Shown: positions 35,330 to 45,720 of the stretch, in pieces | Layout: each line of letters starts with the position of its first letter | Position numbering within the stretch: the first letter of the stretch is position 1 | Origin: Paramoeba atlantica | Taxonomy: Eukaryota; Discosea | NCBI GenBank assembly: GCA_977017575.1 | Contig: CDRNVI010000177.1 | Coordinates: forward strand, 186,001 to 250,000 | Reading direction: 5' to 3' | Length of the DNA: 64,000 bases | The notes under the pieces: model-generated | Databases searched by the model: none | The model's input: the letters and a program-made list of their open reading frames with translations, nothing else | Told to the model about the DNA's origin: nothing | Made by a program: the position numbers and the translations under genes

Positions 35330-36612
35330 CAAGCAGAAACACTGGGTTCAATTCCTTGGTGGTACAATTGTTTCATGTTATTTATGAATTTCTCTCTCTT
35401 TCTCTCTAGGGTGGACTCTAGGGTGGAATCTGGATGGGGAAACCTTATGCTGTGGATCTTCTCTGTGTCTGAATTTCCTTTTTTGGGAAAGGTTTCTTTC
35501 CTTGAAAGCTCCTTGAATTATCTCCCTCTTTGTGGACCTAGAGATGAATCTAGAGTTTTTTCTAGTGCACTAAATGTTAATTCAACCATCTTATGTTGAT
35601 GATTAATTCCAGGTTAATCAATTCTGCTCTTGAAATAAGAAGGATGCTCAAGAGTGTCTCTAAAATGACTCCTGATAATTTAAGAGACAACCATAAAGAG
35701 AAATCTTTACCCTTTATTTTGTAAGAAGTTTATTAGTTATTCTTCTCAGTGTAATTCCAAAGTTGATTTGTTGGATATTTCAAAACTGTTTTATTTCATC
35801 AGAAAAGAATGGAAATCAATGAATAAAACAAATATTTTAGATCTTTAAAGAAATTCATATTGTCTTGTCAGACTGGTCTTTATTTTTTTTTTTTTTCAAT
35901 AAATAAAAGATTGATTTTTTTTTATTAAATGAAAGACATCTTTTTCTGCATCCCTTTATACTCCTTTTCAAAATATTATTAAGGTCTTCACTAAAAAGAT
36001 AAATTCTTCCTTTCAAAAAGAACATTCAACCAAAAAGGAATAATGAGCAATAAACTCTGATAAAGATGTGTGCTATGTAAAGATTTGGTGAGTTGAGAAA
36101 ACCTCCCTCTAAATTCTAGATGGAGGTTTTTCCTCTTTATGATCATTAAGAATAAGCAAATGTGACAAAAGATCTACCCTCTTTTATTATTCTTTACAAT
36201 GATAAAAAGAGTAAAATGTAAGATGAAGAAGGTGTTTTAACTAAGATTTAAATCATCTTTGTGCCTATGAGGGGATTTCTTATGGGAGTATATTTATTTC
36301 AGGCAGGCTGAAGCCAGAAATGGTATGGCGGGGCGGGTACTGCCCAAGCACACCTTTTTAGATGGGGTAATGGAGTCTAAAAAGGGTTATCTACTTGGAG
36401 ATAGTGAGTTTTTTAGTGGGTGAAACTCCCACACTACCCTCCTGCAATTTTAAAGCTGGTTTTCTACTCTCAGAGGGAAAATTGGTGGCAAAGAGTGCCC
36501 ACCTGGCCAATTGAGACTGCTTAGTGGGTTGGTACTAAGCCTATTGGATCTGAATAATAGATAATTGAAAAATTCCAGTAAGGTTTTTCTCACAAAAGTG
36601 GATAACAGTCAC

Positions 36613-36613
<1 letters not shown>
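35330..36613 (+). repeat. Repeat unit U, copy 1
   Basis: Opens with CCAAGCAGAAACACTGGGTT then CAATTCCTTGG and CTCTCTCTTTCTC, and later holds ATGGTATGGCGGGGCGGGTA followed by CTGCCCAAGCACACC, TTTTTTAGTGGGTGAAACTC then CCACACTACCCT, and CCAGTAAGGTTTTTCTCAC. The same words recur in order in copy 2 (36661-37600). GGGTTCAATTCC resembles a Pol III B box, but no cloverleaf forms. Confidence 0.7.

Positions 36614-36660
<47 letters not shown>
36614..36660 (+). repeat. 47 bp homopolymer A run
   Basis: An uninterrupted run of 47 A exactly at the junction between the two U units. Length is as given in the assembly and may vary in reality. Confidence 0.9.
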
Positions 36661-36662
<2 letters not shown>

Positions 36663-37600
36663 AAGCAGACACACTGGGTTCAATTCCTGGGTGGTTCAAT
36701 TTTTTTCAAGTGTTATCCATGAATTTCTCTCTCTCTTTCTCCCCAAATTCTGGAATTCACTTTGATGCAAAAAGGATTGATCAAGACTTAAAGGATTGAT
36801 CAAGACTTAAAAATTCTTGATCCTTTTACTTCTCTGTGCATCAGTGGCACAATTGATGGAAAACTTGTGAGATGGTGGAAGAACTCTCTCCCCAAAAAGA
36901 GAGGGGAGCAAGCCTCCCCTAGATTTAGAGGTGGGAGAGAAGCAGGTTCTTCATCTTCTTCCTGTCAAAGAGGAACAAGAAGAAGATCAGCAAATAATAG
37001 TGATGGTATGGATGGAAATGATTCTTCTTCTTCAATTCTTGGACTGATCCAATTTCTTGGAAAAGTTCATACTGGGAGAGCACATGTGCTTTCTCAACTG
37101 TGAGGTTATAACAACACCAAGGGCCAAAGCCAGCAATGGTATGGTGGGGTGGGTACTGCCCAAGCACACTCTTCTCAATCTGAAGATCTTCAAGATCCAG
37201 GATAAAGAAGAGGCTGGGCCACCTTCAGTTCCTGCTTTTTCTATTAGCTTTGGCTGCACAATGTGAGATAGTAACTTGGAATCAAAGAAAAGCACCTTTT
37301 TAAGCTTGGCATTCTCTCCTCAGGAAGGAATCCAAATAAAGTTTAAAAAGGAAGACAAAAGGAGGATTTTTTAGTGGGTGAGAGTCCCACACTACCCTGA
37401 GTGGAGGCTTGTGGCAAAGTGGTGCAAAACTTGGGGTGCCTCCCCAGCTAACAGTCTTCTGGGAATATTTTAACATAAATTTGTGTTGAAAAGGTTCTTG
37501 GGGAATGGATGATGCTCTTTACTGAGTTGAGAAAAACTGTTAGGGCTACATTAGAATAACCAATCAGTAAAAAAGATTCTGGTAAGGTTTTTTCCTTCTT
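36661..37600 (+). repeat. Repeat unit U, copy 2
   Basis: Opens with CCAAGCAGACACACTGGGTT directly after the A47 run and shares landmarks with copy 1. At ATGGTATGGTGGGGTGGGTA it differs from copy 1 by two C-to-T changes, both at CpG sites. Confidence 0.7.
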
Positions 37601-37629
37601 TGTGAACTGATAAAGTCCCAGCAGTTATT

Positions 37630-38300
37630 GACTCATGAGGATAGGGGTGCATGATGGAGTTATGCTTTTGAACTGATGTAGAGTGATCCTGTGTTTGTTT
37701 GCATAGCCACTCACAAACCTCTTTTTCTTGTCCAAGGGGAACTCCTGAAATTTCAGTGCACTGAACTTATTCAAAGCCCTCTCCCACAAGCTTTTGGTGC
37801 CCAGTTTCATCAGCTTCAAAAGAGAAAACAATCATTTTCCCCTTCCTGGTCCAAGATTGAAGTTGCCTTGAGGGAAAAGCTCCTTGTGCACAGGAGCTCT
37901 GTGCTCCTTGCAGATTGCAACAAAACAACAAAGTTGATTTTGGTGCTTCAAATTTAGTGTGCTTGTCTGAGTCACACTTTTGCTGAACCAACACATGTTG
38001 ATTCCTCTTCTTGGAAATTTCATATTTGTGGAACACCTTTCCCTTTCCCTTTTCACAATTTCCTTTCTGATTTCCTTTTGCCAAATTGTTCTTCCAATTC
38101 CTTTTCCCCAACAAACATGCTTCCAAACCAAAAAGAATAAAACACAAACCAAGAACCAACAGCAGCTATCACCCTTGTGCACCCTGACAATGCTGCAATC
38201 TGAACTCATACACTCCCACCCACCGCTCCCACCAACCACAACCACCACTCCCATAAAACTGCTGCTCCCAGAAACCTGCCACCACCCCATCACCAAACCC
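37630..38300 (-). pseudogene. Non-LTR reverse transcriptase remnant (interrupted by R2)
   Basis: On the minus strand the fragment reads PQGNFNLGPGRGKM and then IVFSFEADE and GVPLGQEKEV. This parallels PNANLKLGTERGKMVCFSPEA and VLGSPIG in the RT element at 5204-7672, the region just after motif C. Removing the insertion at 37892-38172 and one copy of its target duplication joins VRVHKELFPQGNFN in one frame. Only this segment is recognisable. Confidence 0.55.
37892..38172. mobile_element. Insertion element R2, copy a (281 bp, 10 bp target duplication)
   Basis: Bounded by CCTTGTGCAC at 37882-37891 and again at 38173-38182. It begins AGGAGCTCTGTGCTCCTTGC, itself a short hairpin, and ends CAACAGCAGCTATCAC-like. 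No coding capacity and no clear terminal inverted repeat. Partial copies are at 42434-42680 and about 44170-45180. A 9-11 bp duplication would be usual for Mutator-like elements, but the class is not established. Confidence 0.75.
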
Positions 38301-39360
38301 TTTGTCTGTCATTGTTGATTTTCATTGCCAGTCTGCAATGCTGATCATCTCCTGAGAGCTTACTTTTCTTTCTTTCTTTTTTATCCTAATCTGAATTCTT
38401 TTATCCTCACACTTTTTGGCATAGATTTCTTCTTTTTTAGAGATTTGAGTTTTACAAACCTCAATCCTATCAAATAATTCTGGTTTCACACCAATGGACT
38501 TTTACAGTCACTAATCAATGCTCTCCTCAGCTGAGAAAGTTGCACACATGCAAACAAATTGGAACACTGCTTTCCATCTTGAGATGTTCAAAACATTCCA
38601 AAAAAGACAAATCACAACAGTGATTACCACTTACTCTGAATAAAACCAGTTGGATTCCTCAACCCAACATTCTGCTTGAGCAACAAACCATTGCAACAAC
38701 TCAACTTATATTCATGGGCAATGAAATGCAATGCTTTATTCCACTCAAACCATGAGTTCTCACTCATCTTTCCTTATTGGATCTGAATTTGGAAATTGCC
38801 ATTGTGATTGAAATTCATTGCCTGAGCTACCCCTTTGAATTCCTTTGTAATGAGATAGCACTGTCTGTGATTACCTGACTGTCAAGCTAAGACCTTGTAC
38901 TCACCTTTGCATCTTTGCAAAATAAAACCACTTTTGGATTCAATCCCCTGGTCTGTTAAAAAGAAAATTTCAAGAAAAGAAAGTATCCAATGATCTTTTT
39001 TTATCTTGTCTTTTCTCTTTGAAACTTTCCTTCCCTTCTTAACAAACAACTGCCCAAATACAAACCTTTATCAAGCAAATGGTCCACTGGTTTGCACCCC
39101 TTTGAAACCACTTATGCTGGTCAAGTGGGGGGGGGACACCAGTTCCTCAACAAATTCGATTTGTCTTCACAATGGTTGTGTGCCAACCAACACATCTCAA
39201 CACATCAATTATCTCAATGCTTGAGATTGTGAGGTTTTTGCCTGAATGCTTTCAGTTTCCTCACAGTCTTGCCTTTTCTCCTTCCAAGGTTTTTGGCAAA
39301 TGACAACTCTAATGAACAACAAATCAAAAAAGCAATGGTTTTTCCCACTGGGTTTTCCAT
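38301..39360. other. CpG-free anonymous sequence
   Basis: No gene seen. There is not one CpG in 38341-38940. It is probably old, decayed repeat sequence. Confidence 0.5.
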
Positions 39361-39599
39361 CTGACTGCTGGAGAGGTTTCAACACCCTGAAAGTTAGCTG
39401 ATGTCATTGCCCACCTCAGCTCACAAACAGCCTCAACTTGACTTTCTTCCATTGTCCAAACTTTTGACCATCGAAAAAAAACCAAGAAAAACATCAACTG
39501 TTGAAAAAATAACTTTGACAGTCAAAAAAAAACAACAAAGATTTTGACCATCGAAAAAATGAAAAAACTACAATTTCTTGGAATAATAAAAGGAATTTC

Positions 39600-40564
39600 A
39601 TTCATTTTCAACCGAGTGGTTCAAAAGTCAAAAATAAATTTGTTAGTTTACAAATCACTTTTGTTGCTAGTTGATGAAGAGAGTAGCTGAATCGCCATGG
39701 GAGATGGAAAATTCCAAAGCTTTTGATACAATGAATTACTCGTTCAATTGTTTGTCAAAAACTGTAAACTAAATAGTTGTATGCCTTTTCTTCATCATCC
39801 AAAGAATATCAGTGCCCAGGAAGTGGAACCATGAAAGCAATTCGATTTCCTTTGTAGATCTTATCTGCTCCAATTGATTCACCTGGTAAAAGAGAGGAAA
39901 TTCCACTTGTTTTTGCAATTGTTGGGTCACTTGCTGCTCCTTTCCAAGGCCCAGAACCAAATATCACACAGGGAACACCAATTGAACAAACAATCTCATA
40001 TTTCAAAGAATACTGTTTTGAAGAGTGATCATAATACTCAAAAGGACATTCATCAGGCTGTTCAATTTCAACCTTGAAAGTGTCAATAATACAGGAAGGA
40101 ACTTTGTATTTCCAATCAACAAATCAGTCATTTAAATCAAACTGAAAAGGAGGGAGAGGGGTTTTGAGAAATCCACACAAAGGAAACAAGAAAAAGAGAA
40201 ACAAAGGAACACTTGAATAAAAAGATTTGTTGAAAAAAAAAAAAATGACCTCTGGCAAAGTTTGGTCAATCACCTCAAGTGTCTTCTCAACATTTTTCAT
40301 CAAAGTACATTGATCAATTTTAAAACGAGATGAAGAAACCGTTAAATTTTGTCCAGGAGATTTCAAAAAACAAAGGGTTTGAAGAAGTTCATCACAGCCC
40401 CAGAGATGAGGGAGATGGTGTTGGTGTTTTGTTTGAATCAGTCTCCAAAGATGGTCAATGGCAATGGAAGGACCACCAAAATGTGCACGAAAATCTCTTT
40501 CTCTTTGATTCCCAGTCAAGCAAGCACCAAGTTCCAAAAACTCCTCAGATTGCTCTGCTGCCAT
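39600..40564 (-). pseudogene. Harbinger-like DDE transposase, with intron and stop
   Basis: From MAAEQSEEFLELGACLTGNQ at 40564 the minus strand reads an N-terminal domain (FRAHFGGPSIAIDHLWRLIQ, and a helix LLQTLCFLKS). A probable intron follows (GT near 40247 to CAG near 40145). The DDE core comes next: VDWKYKVPSCIIDTFKVEIEQP (first Asp in an IDTF context), SLKYEIVCSIGVPCVIFGSGPWKGA, GESIGADKIYKGNRIAFMVPLPGH (second Asp) and QTIERVIHCIKSFGIF (Glu). Three stops interrupt it, one a TGA in LND-stop-FVDW. The motif order matches PIF/Harbinger transposases. Confidence 0.7.
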
Positions 40565-40615
40565 CAAAATGAAAAAACCAAAAGAAAAAAAAAAAATCAG
40601 TGGTGTCCATTTTTT

Positions 40616-40800
40616 TTCAGCATTTTCAGTGTTTTCAGTGTTTTCAGCATTTTCAGCAGTGTCCCCCCTCGAGTCAGAATTCCACATGAAATTTCCCTCA
40701 AATTTTGTGTGGTTTTGAAATTGGGTCTGGATTTTCATGAATTTTCAGCATTTTCAGTGTTTTCAGCATTTTCTGCTTTTTCAGTTTCTGCTTTTTCAGA
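40616..40800 (+). repeat. TTTTCAGYR 9 bp minisatellite between divergent genes
   Basis: Tandem TTTTCAGCA/TTTTCAGTG units at about 40616-40660 and 40740-40798, on both sides of a mixed segment. The array lies between the minus-strand transposase start (40564) and the plus-strand protein start (40840), where a bidirectional promoter is expected. Read on the minus strand it would encode a (AEN/TEN) repeat, which I regard as incidental. Confidence 0.8.
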
Positions 40801-40839
40801 AATTTTTTTGAATTGTTTTTCTTGTTTGTTTTTTGTGTG

Positions 40840-41769
40840 ATGTCCTCTCAAAAACAAAAGGCTGGACCAGAGAAAAGGAGGAAACCAAAAGAGAAGAGGG
40901 GGCGAAAAAGTACCCTTCATCAATATGATGAAGAGTTGGTTGAGATGTATAATAGGAGGTTTCAGCCTGGGAAGATTGCAGAAGTGCTTTGAAATAAGCA
41001 TGATTTGTTGCCTGAGACTATGAATTGGAGGAATGTTTCCAATCAATTAAATTACATCCAGACAAATCAATTGTATCCTCTTGCTCCTGTGAATGAACCA
41101 GAGAACCTGCTTGCAAAAGGAGTTGATCCAATATATCAGTTTTTTTTTTATCCTCCCCCTCCTTGCAAACTATCTTTCTGTGATTTGATCTTTTCTGACT
41201 CTTTTTGAATACAAGGGCATCAATCAGCAAAACAAGTTGCAAGCACACTTCAAACAGAGGAAGATGAAGATGAACCAATTGATGAAATTGATGTGCTGGA
41301 TGATGAAGCACTCCCTGAGATTTCAATTCAGGAGTATGTCTATGCTCACTTCTGTGATGCTGGATTCATCTATCAGCATGAAGGACATGATCAATGGTCA
41401 CTCTTTCTTGCTTGAACTTTAACAGCAGATGTTTCCTTTGATGATCCTGAAGAAAATGGAGTGACAGTTCATTGGAAAGCAGAGGGTCCCTCTGATCAAG
41501 ATCTCAAAGAGGCACAGTCAATCACAGAATGTTCTGTCCAAGAATACAATCTCACAAATACCACAGCTTCTGTGTTTATCCCCTCTCCTGCTCCTCTCTC
41601 ACAAGACTTGTCGCAAATTAAGAAAGGAGAGATTCCAAAGGGCCCTAATGCTAAATGGTTGGTTGTCTCCATTCCATTCAAGGATGAGGAATTGAAGGAG
41701 TGTGCAGTTTTGGAGCATTTGGATGTCTCAACTGTGAAGATTGAAACTCCAGTTGTAGAGGACCAATAA
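40840..41769 (+). pseudogene. Second protein of the Harbinger-like element
   Basis: From ATG at 40840: a basic N-terminus (MSSQKQKAGPEKRRKPKEKR), then a possible helix-turn-helix region (HQYDEELVEMYNRRFQPGKI, stop, NKHDLL). After about 41220 an acidic region (EEDEDEPIDEIDVLDDEALP) is followed by PKGPNAKWLVVSIPFKDEEL to the TAA at 41769. In-frame TGA codons occur after AEVL and after SLFLA, both explained by CGA-to-TGA change. Position and size suggest the DNA-binding partner protein of Harbinger elements, but I see no definite Myb/SANT signature. The segment 41110-41220 is out of frame and may include an intron. Confidence 0.5.
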
Positions 41770-42433
41770 ATTTATGATTAATTTAATTTTTAGACTGTGA
41801 TTTAATTTTTTATTCCAAGAAATTGTAGTTTTTTCATAATTTCGACGGTTGAAAAAAAACAAAAAAAAAACGACCGTCGAAAAAAAAGTGCTTTTTTTTT
41901 GCGTTTTTTTTTCGACCACCGAAAAACAAAGCTGCCACTGGTTTTTTGTTTTGTTTTTCCTCTCCAGAACTGAAAGAAAGGTTGAAAAGAGTGTTTGAGA
42001 GTGAGTTTTGAGGTGTTTTTTGAAGAAAAAAAAAAGAATTTGTTTCTCTTTTCACTTTTTTATCATCAAATGAATTTACAGTAAGAAATCTCTTTCTGTT
42101 TGGATCAATCAACAAAACAGGTTCTTTTTTTCCTTCCACAATATCATCATCTTCAACTTCAACACACAACCTTTTCTTTTAAATTAAACAATCCAATCAT
42201 CAAAAGAATAACAAATACACACTTTTTTTCCTTTTTCCTTTTCTTTTTTGTTCTATTTCTTCAACCTTCACCATCCTCATTCAACCAAAAAACAAACAAA
42301 TCAAAAGAGAGACCACAAAAGTGAACATGTGGATATGACATCAGATTTTTTTTTTGAAGGCTCAAAAGGAATATTTGAAGTCACTTCAACCCCAAAAAAC
42401 GCCACAATTGCAAGTGCAGCTTGAGCTCACCCC

Positions 42434-42680
42434 CATGTGGTTGATTTTGGTGCTTCAAATTTAGTGTGCTTGTCTGAGTCACACTTTCGCTGAACCAACA
42501 CACATCAATTCCTCTTCTTGGAAATTTCATATTTGTGGAACACCTTTCCCTTTCCCTTTTCACAATTTCCTTTCTGATTTCCTTTTGCCAAATTGTTCTT
42601 CCAATTCCTTTTCCCCAACAAACATGCTTCCAAACCAAAAAAAAATAAAACACAAACCAAGAACCAACAGCAACTATCAC
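42434..42680. mobile_element. Insertion element R2, copy b (partial)
   Basis: Matches 37925-38172, starting TTGATTTTGGTGCTTCAAAT. The first part is missing where transposon R1 inserted. The right boundary is again CCTTGTGCAC (42681-42690), the same host RT position as copy a. So the RT element carried R2 before it was duplicated. Confidence 0.7.
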
Positions 42681-43425
42681 CCTTGTGCACTTGATCTTGC
42701 AGGTGTTCTCAATGATTGCATCTGCTGTTCCACACAAGAAGATATTATCCATGTAGAAAAGCATTAGAAAGTGTGAAGTGGCCAGGAGTTTGGGGAAGGA
42801 AAGAGTGGGCAGGTGAAGGAAAGAAGGAAAGCAAAGAAAAAAAAAAGAAAGAAAGAGAAAAGTCAAGAGCAAATCATGGGAAAGATTGGCAGTGCATCAC
42901 AAAGGAAACCAACCAAGTAAGTTTATTCCTTTTACCAACAAACAAAAGGAGTATTCATATGGGACAACAAATATAACAAGTGTGGAATTGACAAGAAGCA
43001 AAACAGAATGAAGGATAAAAACACACAAGAAAAAGGACACCGCGGAGAGATTAAATCACAGATAAATGTTACAGAACACAGGATTAATTGATGTAAAGAT
43101 AATATGAAATGGAGAAATAAGCTGGTGCAAAAATATTAATGGAACAACTTGAATTCAGAGTGAGAACTGGGTGGGAAGAACTCAGATGAGAGAGACAGGA
43201 ATACATGCAGAATCAGAACAGTCTGTACAGTCTTACAAATGTTCATCAGGGATATTCACACAACAGGGGAGCACAGTGGTGTACAAAGAGAAACAGATTA
43301 ATTTGCACAACATGGAATCAGTTCACACCAAGATTCTGACAGAAAGGTGGCAATGTCCAGACCAGGAAAGAGAGGTTCCAGTATGATCTGGTTCCTTTAA
43401 CCATCTTTCTCTTTTCTCTGTCTGT
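42681..43425 (-). pseudogene. Non-LTR reverse transcriptase remnant, split by a solo LTR
   Basis: Minus-strand reading LMLFYMDNIFLCGTADAIIE corresponds to motif C and the following helix of the 5204-7672 element (LLLFVDDIFVCGSLVAIAEI), with the second catalytic Asp replaced by Asn. Upstream of the LTR insertion the reading LEPLFPGLDIATF resembles LNPIFQKVDAPLN in that element. The rest is not recognisable. Confidence 0.6.
42772..43341 (-). mobile_element. Solo LTR (family L), copy 1
   Basis: A 570 bp element in inverse orientation, from TGTGAAGTGGCCAGGAG to GATTCTGACA, with a 5 bp target duplication GAAAG (42767-42771 and 43342-43346). On its own strand it begins TGTCAGAATC and ends CACTTCACA, the standard TG...CA ends. 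No internal retroelement sequence is attached. Two more copies are at 44402-45051 and 56296-56866. Confidence 0.88.
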
Positions 43426-43439
43426 TGGTATCCTGTAAG

Positions 43440-43740
43440 ATGCTGGTAAGGCAGTCATCACCCAAAAAAAGTGATTTCCCTTCCTTTTCCTTCCTTTTCT
43501 CTTTTTGATTTTTCCTTTCTGATTTTTCTTTTTTCCTGTTTTTTGTTGATTTGATTTTGTCTTTGTTTCTTTTTCAACTAAAACACTGTTTTTGATTCCT
43601 TTTTGTCTCTATCACATCCCTGTGTTTCTTTACTTCTCACATTTTCTCTTTTGTTCAAATGTTTCTCTTGTTTGTTTTCATGAAAAAAAACTACACATTT
43701 TGCATCTGGTTTTTGGATTAATTTTGGTTTTGTTGTTTTT
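43440..43740 (-). repeat. Dispersed repeat R5, copy 2
   Basis: Inverse-orientation partner of 12800-13090, CpG-poor and more diverged. Confidence 0.55.
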
Positions 43741-43837
43741 CTGAAGCTCTTGTCAATCCTAACATTTTCCTCCTTTTTCTCTCTTCTTTTTCTTTCTTTT
43801 TTCTCTATTCTGATAGTTGAAGAGCTTTTTCTGATAC

Positions 43838-44062
43838 TTGAGAGCTGCTGAGTAGTTGGACTCTAGGGGTGCACTGGCAAGCCTGGTCAGGAGGTGGTGA
43901 AAAGGCAGATTCTCTGTTTCTACAATCTTCCACTCAGTGTCAACTCTGGTTTGAAACTTAACATAAGAGAATCACACTCTCAGAAATTTTAACAAAGAGA
44001 GAGGAGTTTTGGTTTGAAAGGAATCTCATGCTTTGTATACTGAGACCATTTACAGTAGCCCC
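43838..44062 (-). repeat. Dispersed repeat R4, copy 2
   Basis: Inverse-orientation partner of 410-725, shorter by about 90 bp. Confidence 0.6.
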
Positions 44063-44169
44063 ATCCCCAATGAAACTCATGAATACAATCAGATATCTTT
44101 TTATACAAAGTACACATCATCTCTTTAAAACATTATTGTCTACACTCTTCATGGTCTTGCACAGGGGTT

Positions 44170-45180
44170 CTGTGCACAGGAGCTCTGTGGTCTTTGCAAC
44201 AAAACAACAAAGTTGATTTTGGTGCTTCAAATCTAGCATGCTTGTCCAAGTTGCACTTTCACTGAACCAACATATGTCAATTCCTCTTCCTGGAAATTTC
44301 ATATTTCCAAAACACCTTTTCTTTCTCCTTTCACAATTCCTTTTCTTGAATTGTTTTTCCAATTCCTTTTTCCTCAACAAAGACATCTTTCAAACCAAAA
44401 GTGTTAGAATCCTTGTGTAATCTAATTCCATATTGTGCAAATTAATCTGTTTCATATTTGTACACTGATTGAATCCTCTCCTCTTAAATTAGAAATGAAA
44501 ATGAAAACCTTGTAATTTGTTATAATCTTAAGAGATTGTTATTGTGCTTCCCAATTGTGCAAATGTCCCCAATGAACATTTGTGAGACTGTACACACTGT
44601 TCTAATTCTGCATGTGTTCCTGTCTCTCTCATCTGAACTCTTCCCTCCCAGTTCTCACTCTGATTTTCAAGTTGTTCCCTTAATATTATCTTGTCCATTT
44701 ATTTCCCCATATCACATTATCTTCATATCAATTAATCCTATGTTCTGTAACATTTATCTGTGATGTAATCTCTCCACTGTGTCCTTCTCTTGTGTGTTTT
44801 TGTCTTCAATTCTATTTTATTTCTTATCAAATTCCATACTTGTTTGTATTTATTGTCCCATGTGAATGTTCCTCTTATTTGTTGGTCAAAGGAATAAACT
44901 CACTTGGTTGGTTTCCATTGTGATGCACTGCCAATCTTTTCCCATGATTTGCTCTTGACTTTTCTCTTTTCTTTCTTTTTCTTTCTTTTTCTTTCTTTTT
45001 CTTTCCTTCACCTGCCCACTCCTTTTTCCATCAACTCCTGGCCACTTAACAAAAAGAATAAAACACAACCAAGATACACAAAACAACAAAGTTGATTTTA
45101 GTGCTACAAATCTAGTGCTTGTGTTCAAAAAGAGCTTTCACCAAATCACAACAGTTTAAACATATGTCAAAAATTCATTT
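44170..45180. mobile_element. Insertion element R2, copy c, split by a solo LTR
   Basis: 44170-44401 matches the first part of R2 copy a (AGGAGCTCTGTGGTCTTTGC, then GTTGATTTTGGTGCTTCAAA). After the LTR, 45057 onward continues as AATAAAACACAACCAAGA, as in copy a. From about 45077 a second partial R2 start (ACAACAAAGTTGATTTTAGT) follows. Confidence 0.7.
44402..45051 (+). mobile_element. Solo LTR (family L), copy 2
   Basis: A 650 bp element starting TGTTAGAATCCTTGTG and ending CCTGGCCACTTAACA, with a 5 bp target duplication AAAAG (44397-44401 and 45052-45056). The uninterrupted target CAAACCAAAAAGAATAAAAC is present in R2 copy a near 38126. Confidence 0.88.
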
Positions 45181-45325
45181 TGAGAATATTTTAATCCCAA
45201 AAAACACTCAAAAACAAAAAAATGGTTTCAAAAAGGGGAATTTTTGATGTTTTTCAAGGTTCCAATCAGACAATCCCCTTCCCAAGTATCTGTGTTCCCA
45301 AAAAATGGTCTTTTTTTCCAGAAAA

Positions 45326-45341
45326 GCCGAAATAGCTCAGC

Positions 45342-45373
<32 letters not shown>

Positions 45374-45398
45374 ACGTGTTCGATCCACGTTTTCGGCA
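45326..45398 (+). tRNA. tRNA-Phe (anticodon GAA)
   Basis: 73 nt with acceptor GCCGAAA/TTTCGGC, a canonical D-arm (AGCTCAGCTGGGAGAGC), anticodon stem CAGA/TCTG with loop CTGAAGA (anticodon GAA, Phe), T-arm CGTG/CACG with loop TTCGATC, and a T-run after it. The flank before it is TTTTCCAGAAAA. Confidence 0.96.
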
Positions 45399-45648
45399 TT
45401 TTTTTCTTTTTTTTTTTTTTTTTTTTTTTGAAATTGAATCAGTTTTGTGTTTTTGATGTTCAAACTCAAAGATATCTTTTTTTTTTTCAAATCAACTTTT
45501 TGGGGTTCACCTTTCCTTTGAATCAAAAATTGTTCTTGATTCTTTGGGAAAGAATATCAAAAAAAAAAAAAGAAAAGGAACAAAGAAAACAGCTGCACAC
45601 AAGAAACAACAGAACACACCAGAAAAAAAAAGGAATTGAAAAAAAAAT

Positions 45649-45720
45649 CTCCCTTGCCGGGAATCGAACCCGGGGTGGCCGGGTGAAAGCCGACCGTGTT
45701 ACCGACTACACCACAAGGGA
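45649..45720 (-). tRNA. tRNA-Glu (anticodon UUC), copy 2
   Basis: Same sequence as 18440-18511, with about 30 bp of 5' flank also shared (TTTTTTTTCAACTAAT here). Intact. Confidence 0.95.

Larger units (their letters stand above)
39559..41837. mobile_element. Harbinger-like two-gene DNA transposon
   Basis: A 28 bp inverted repeat that I read as perfect (ATGAAAAAACTACAATTTCT onward at 39559, and its complement ending at 41837) bounds a 2.28 kb element with two divergent genes: a DDE transposase on the minus strand and a second protein on the plus strand. That two-gene plan is usual in PIF/Harbinger elements. A 3 bp target duplication is not clear (AAA left, AAT right). Both genes carry in-frame TGA stops, so this copy is dead. 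Confidence 0.75.
39361..42434 (+). mobile_element. TIR transposon R1, copy carrying a nested transposon
   Basis: 39361-39558 matches the left part of the R1 copy at 2241-3220, and 41838-42434 matches its right part, ending GCAAGTGCAGCTTGAGCTCA then CCCCC, the inverse of the left TIR at 2241. The extreme left TIR has been lost or has diverged. It inserted into R2 copy b, whose sequence resumes at about 42440. The Harbinger-like element 39559-41837 is inserted within it. Confidence 0.75.

Noticed and set aside
35331..35370. tRNA gene suggested by the B-box-like GGGTTCAATTCC
   Set aside because: No acceptor, anticodon or D-arm can be folded around it, and the same words recur as part of a long repeat unit.
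40840..41769. Reassigned TGA codon to explain in-frame stops
   Set aside because: The copia-type gag at 9908-10807 ends in TGA and the stops lie in CpG-depleted decayed genes, so CGA-to-TGA decay is simpler.
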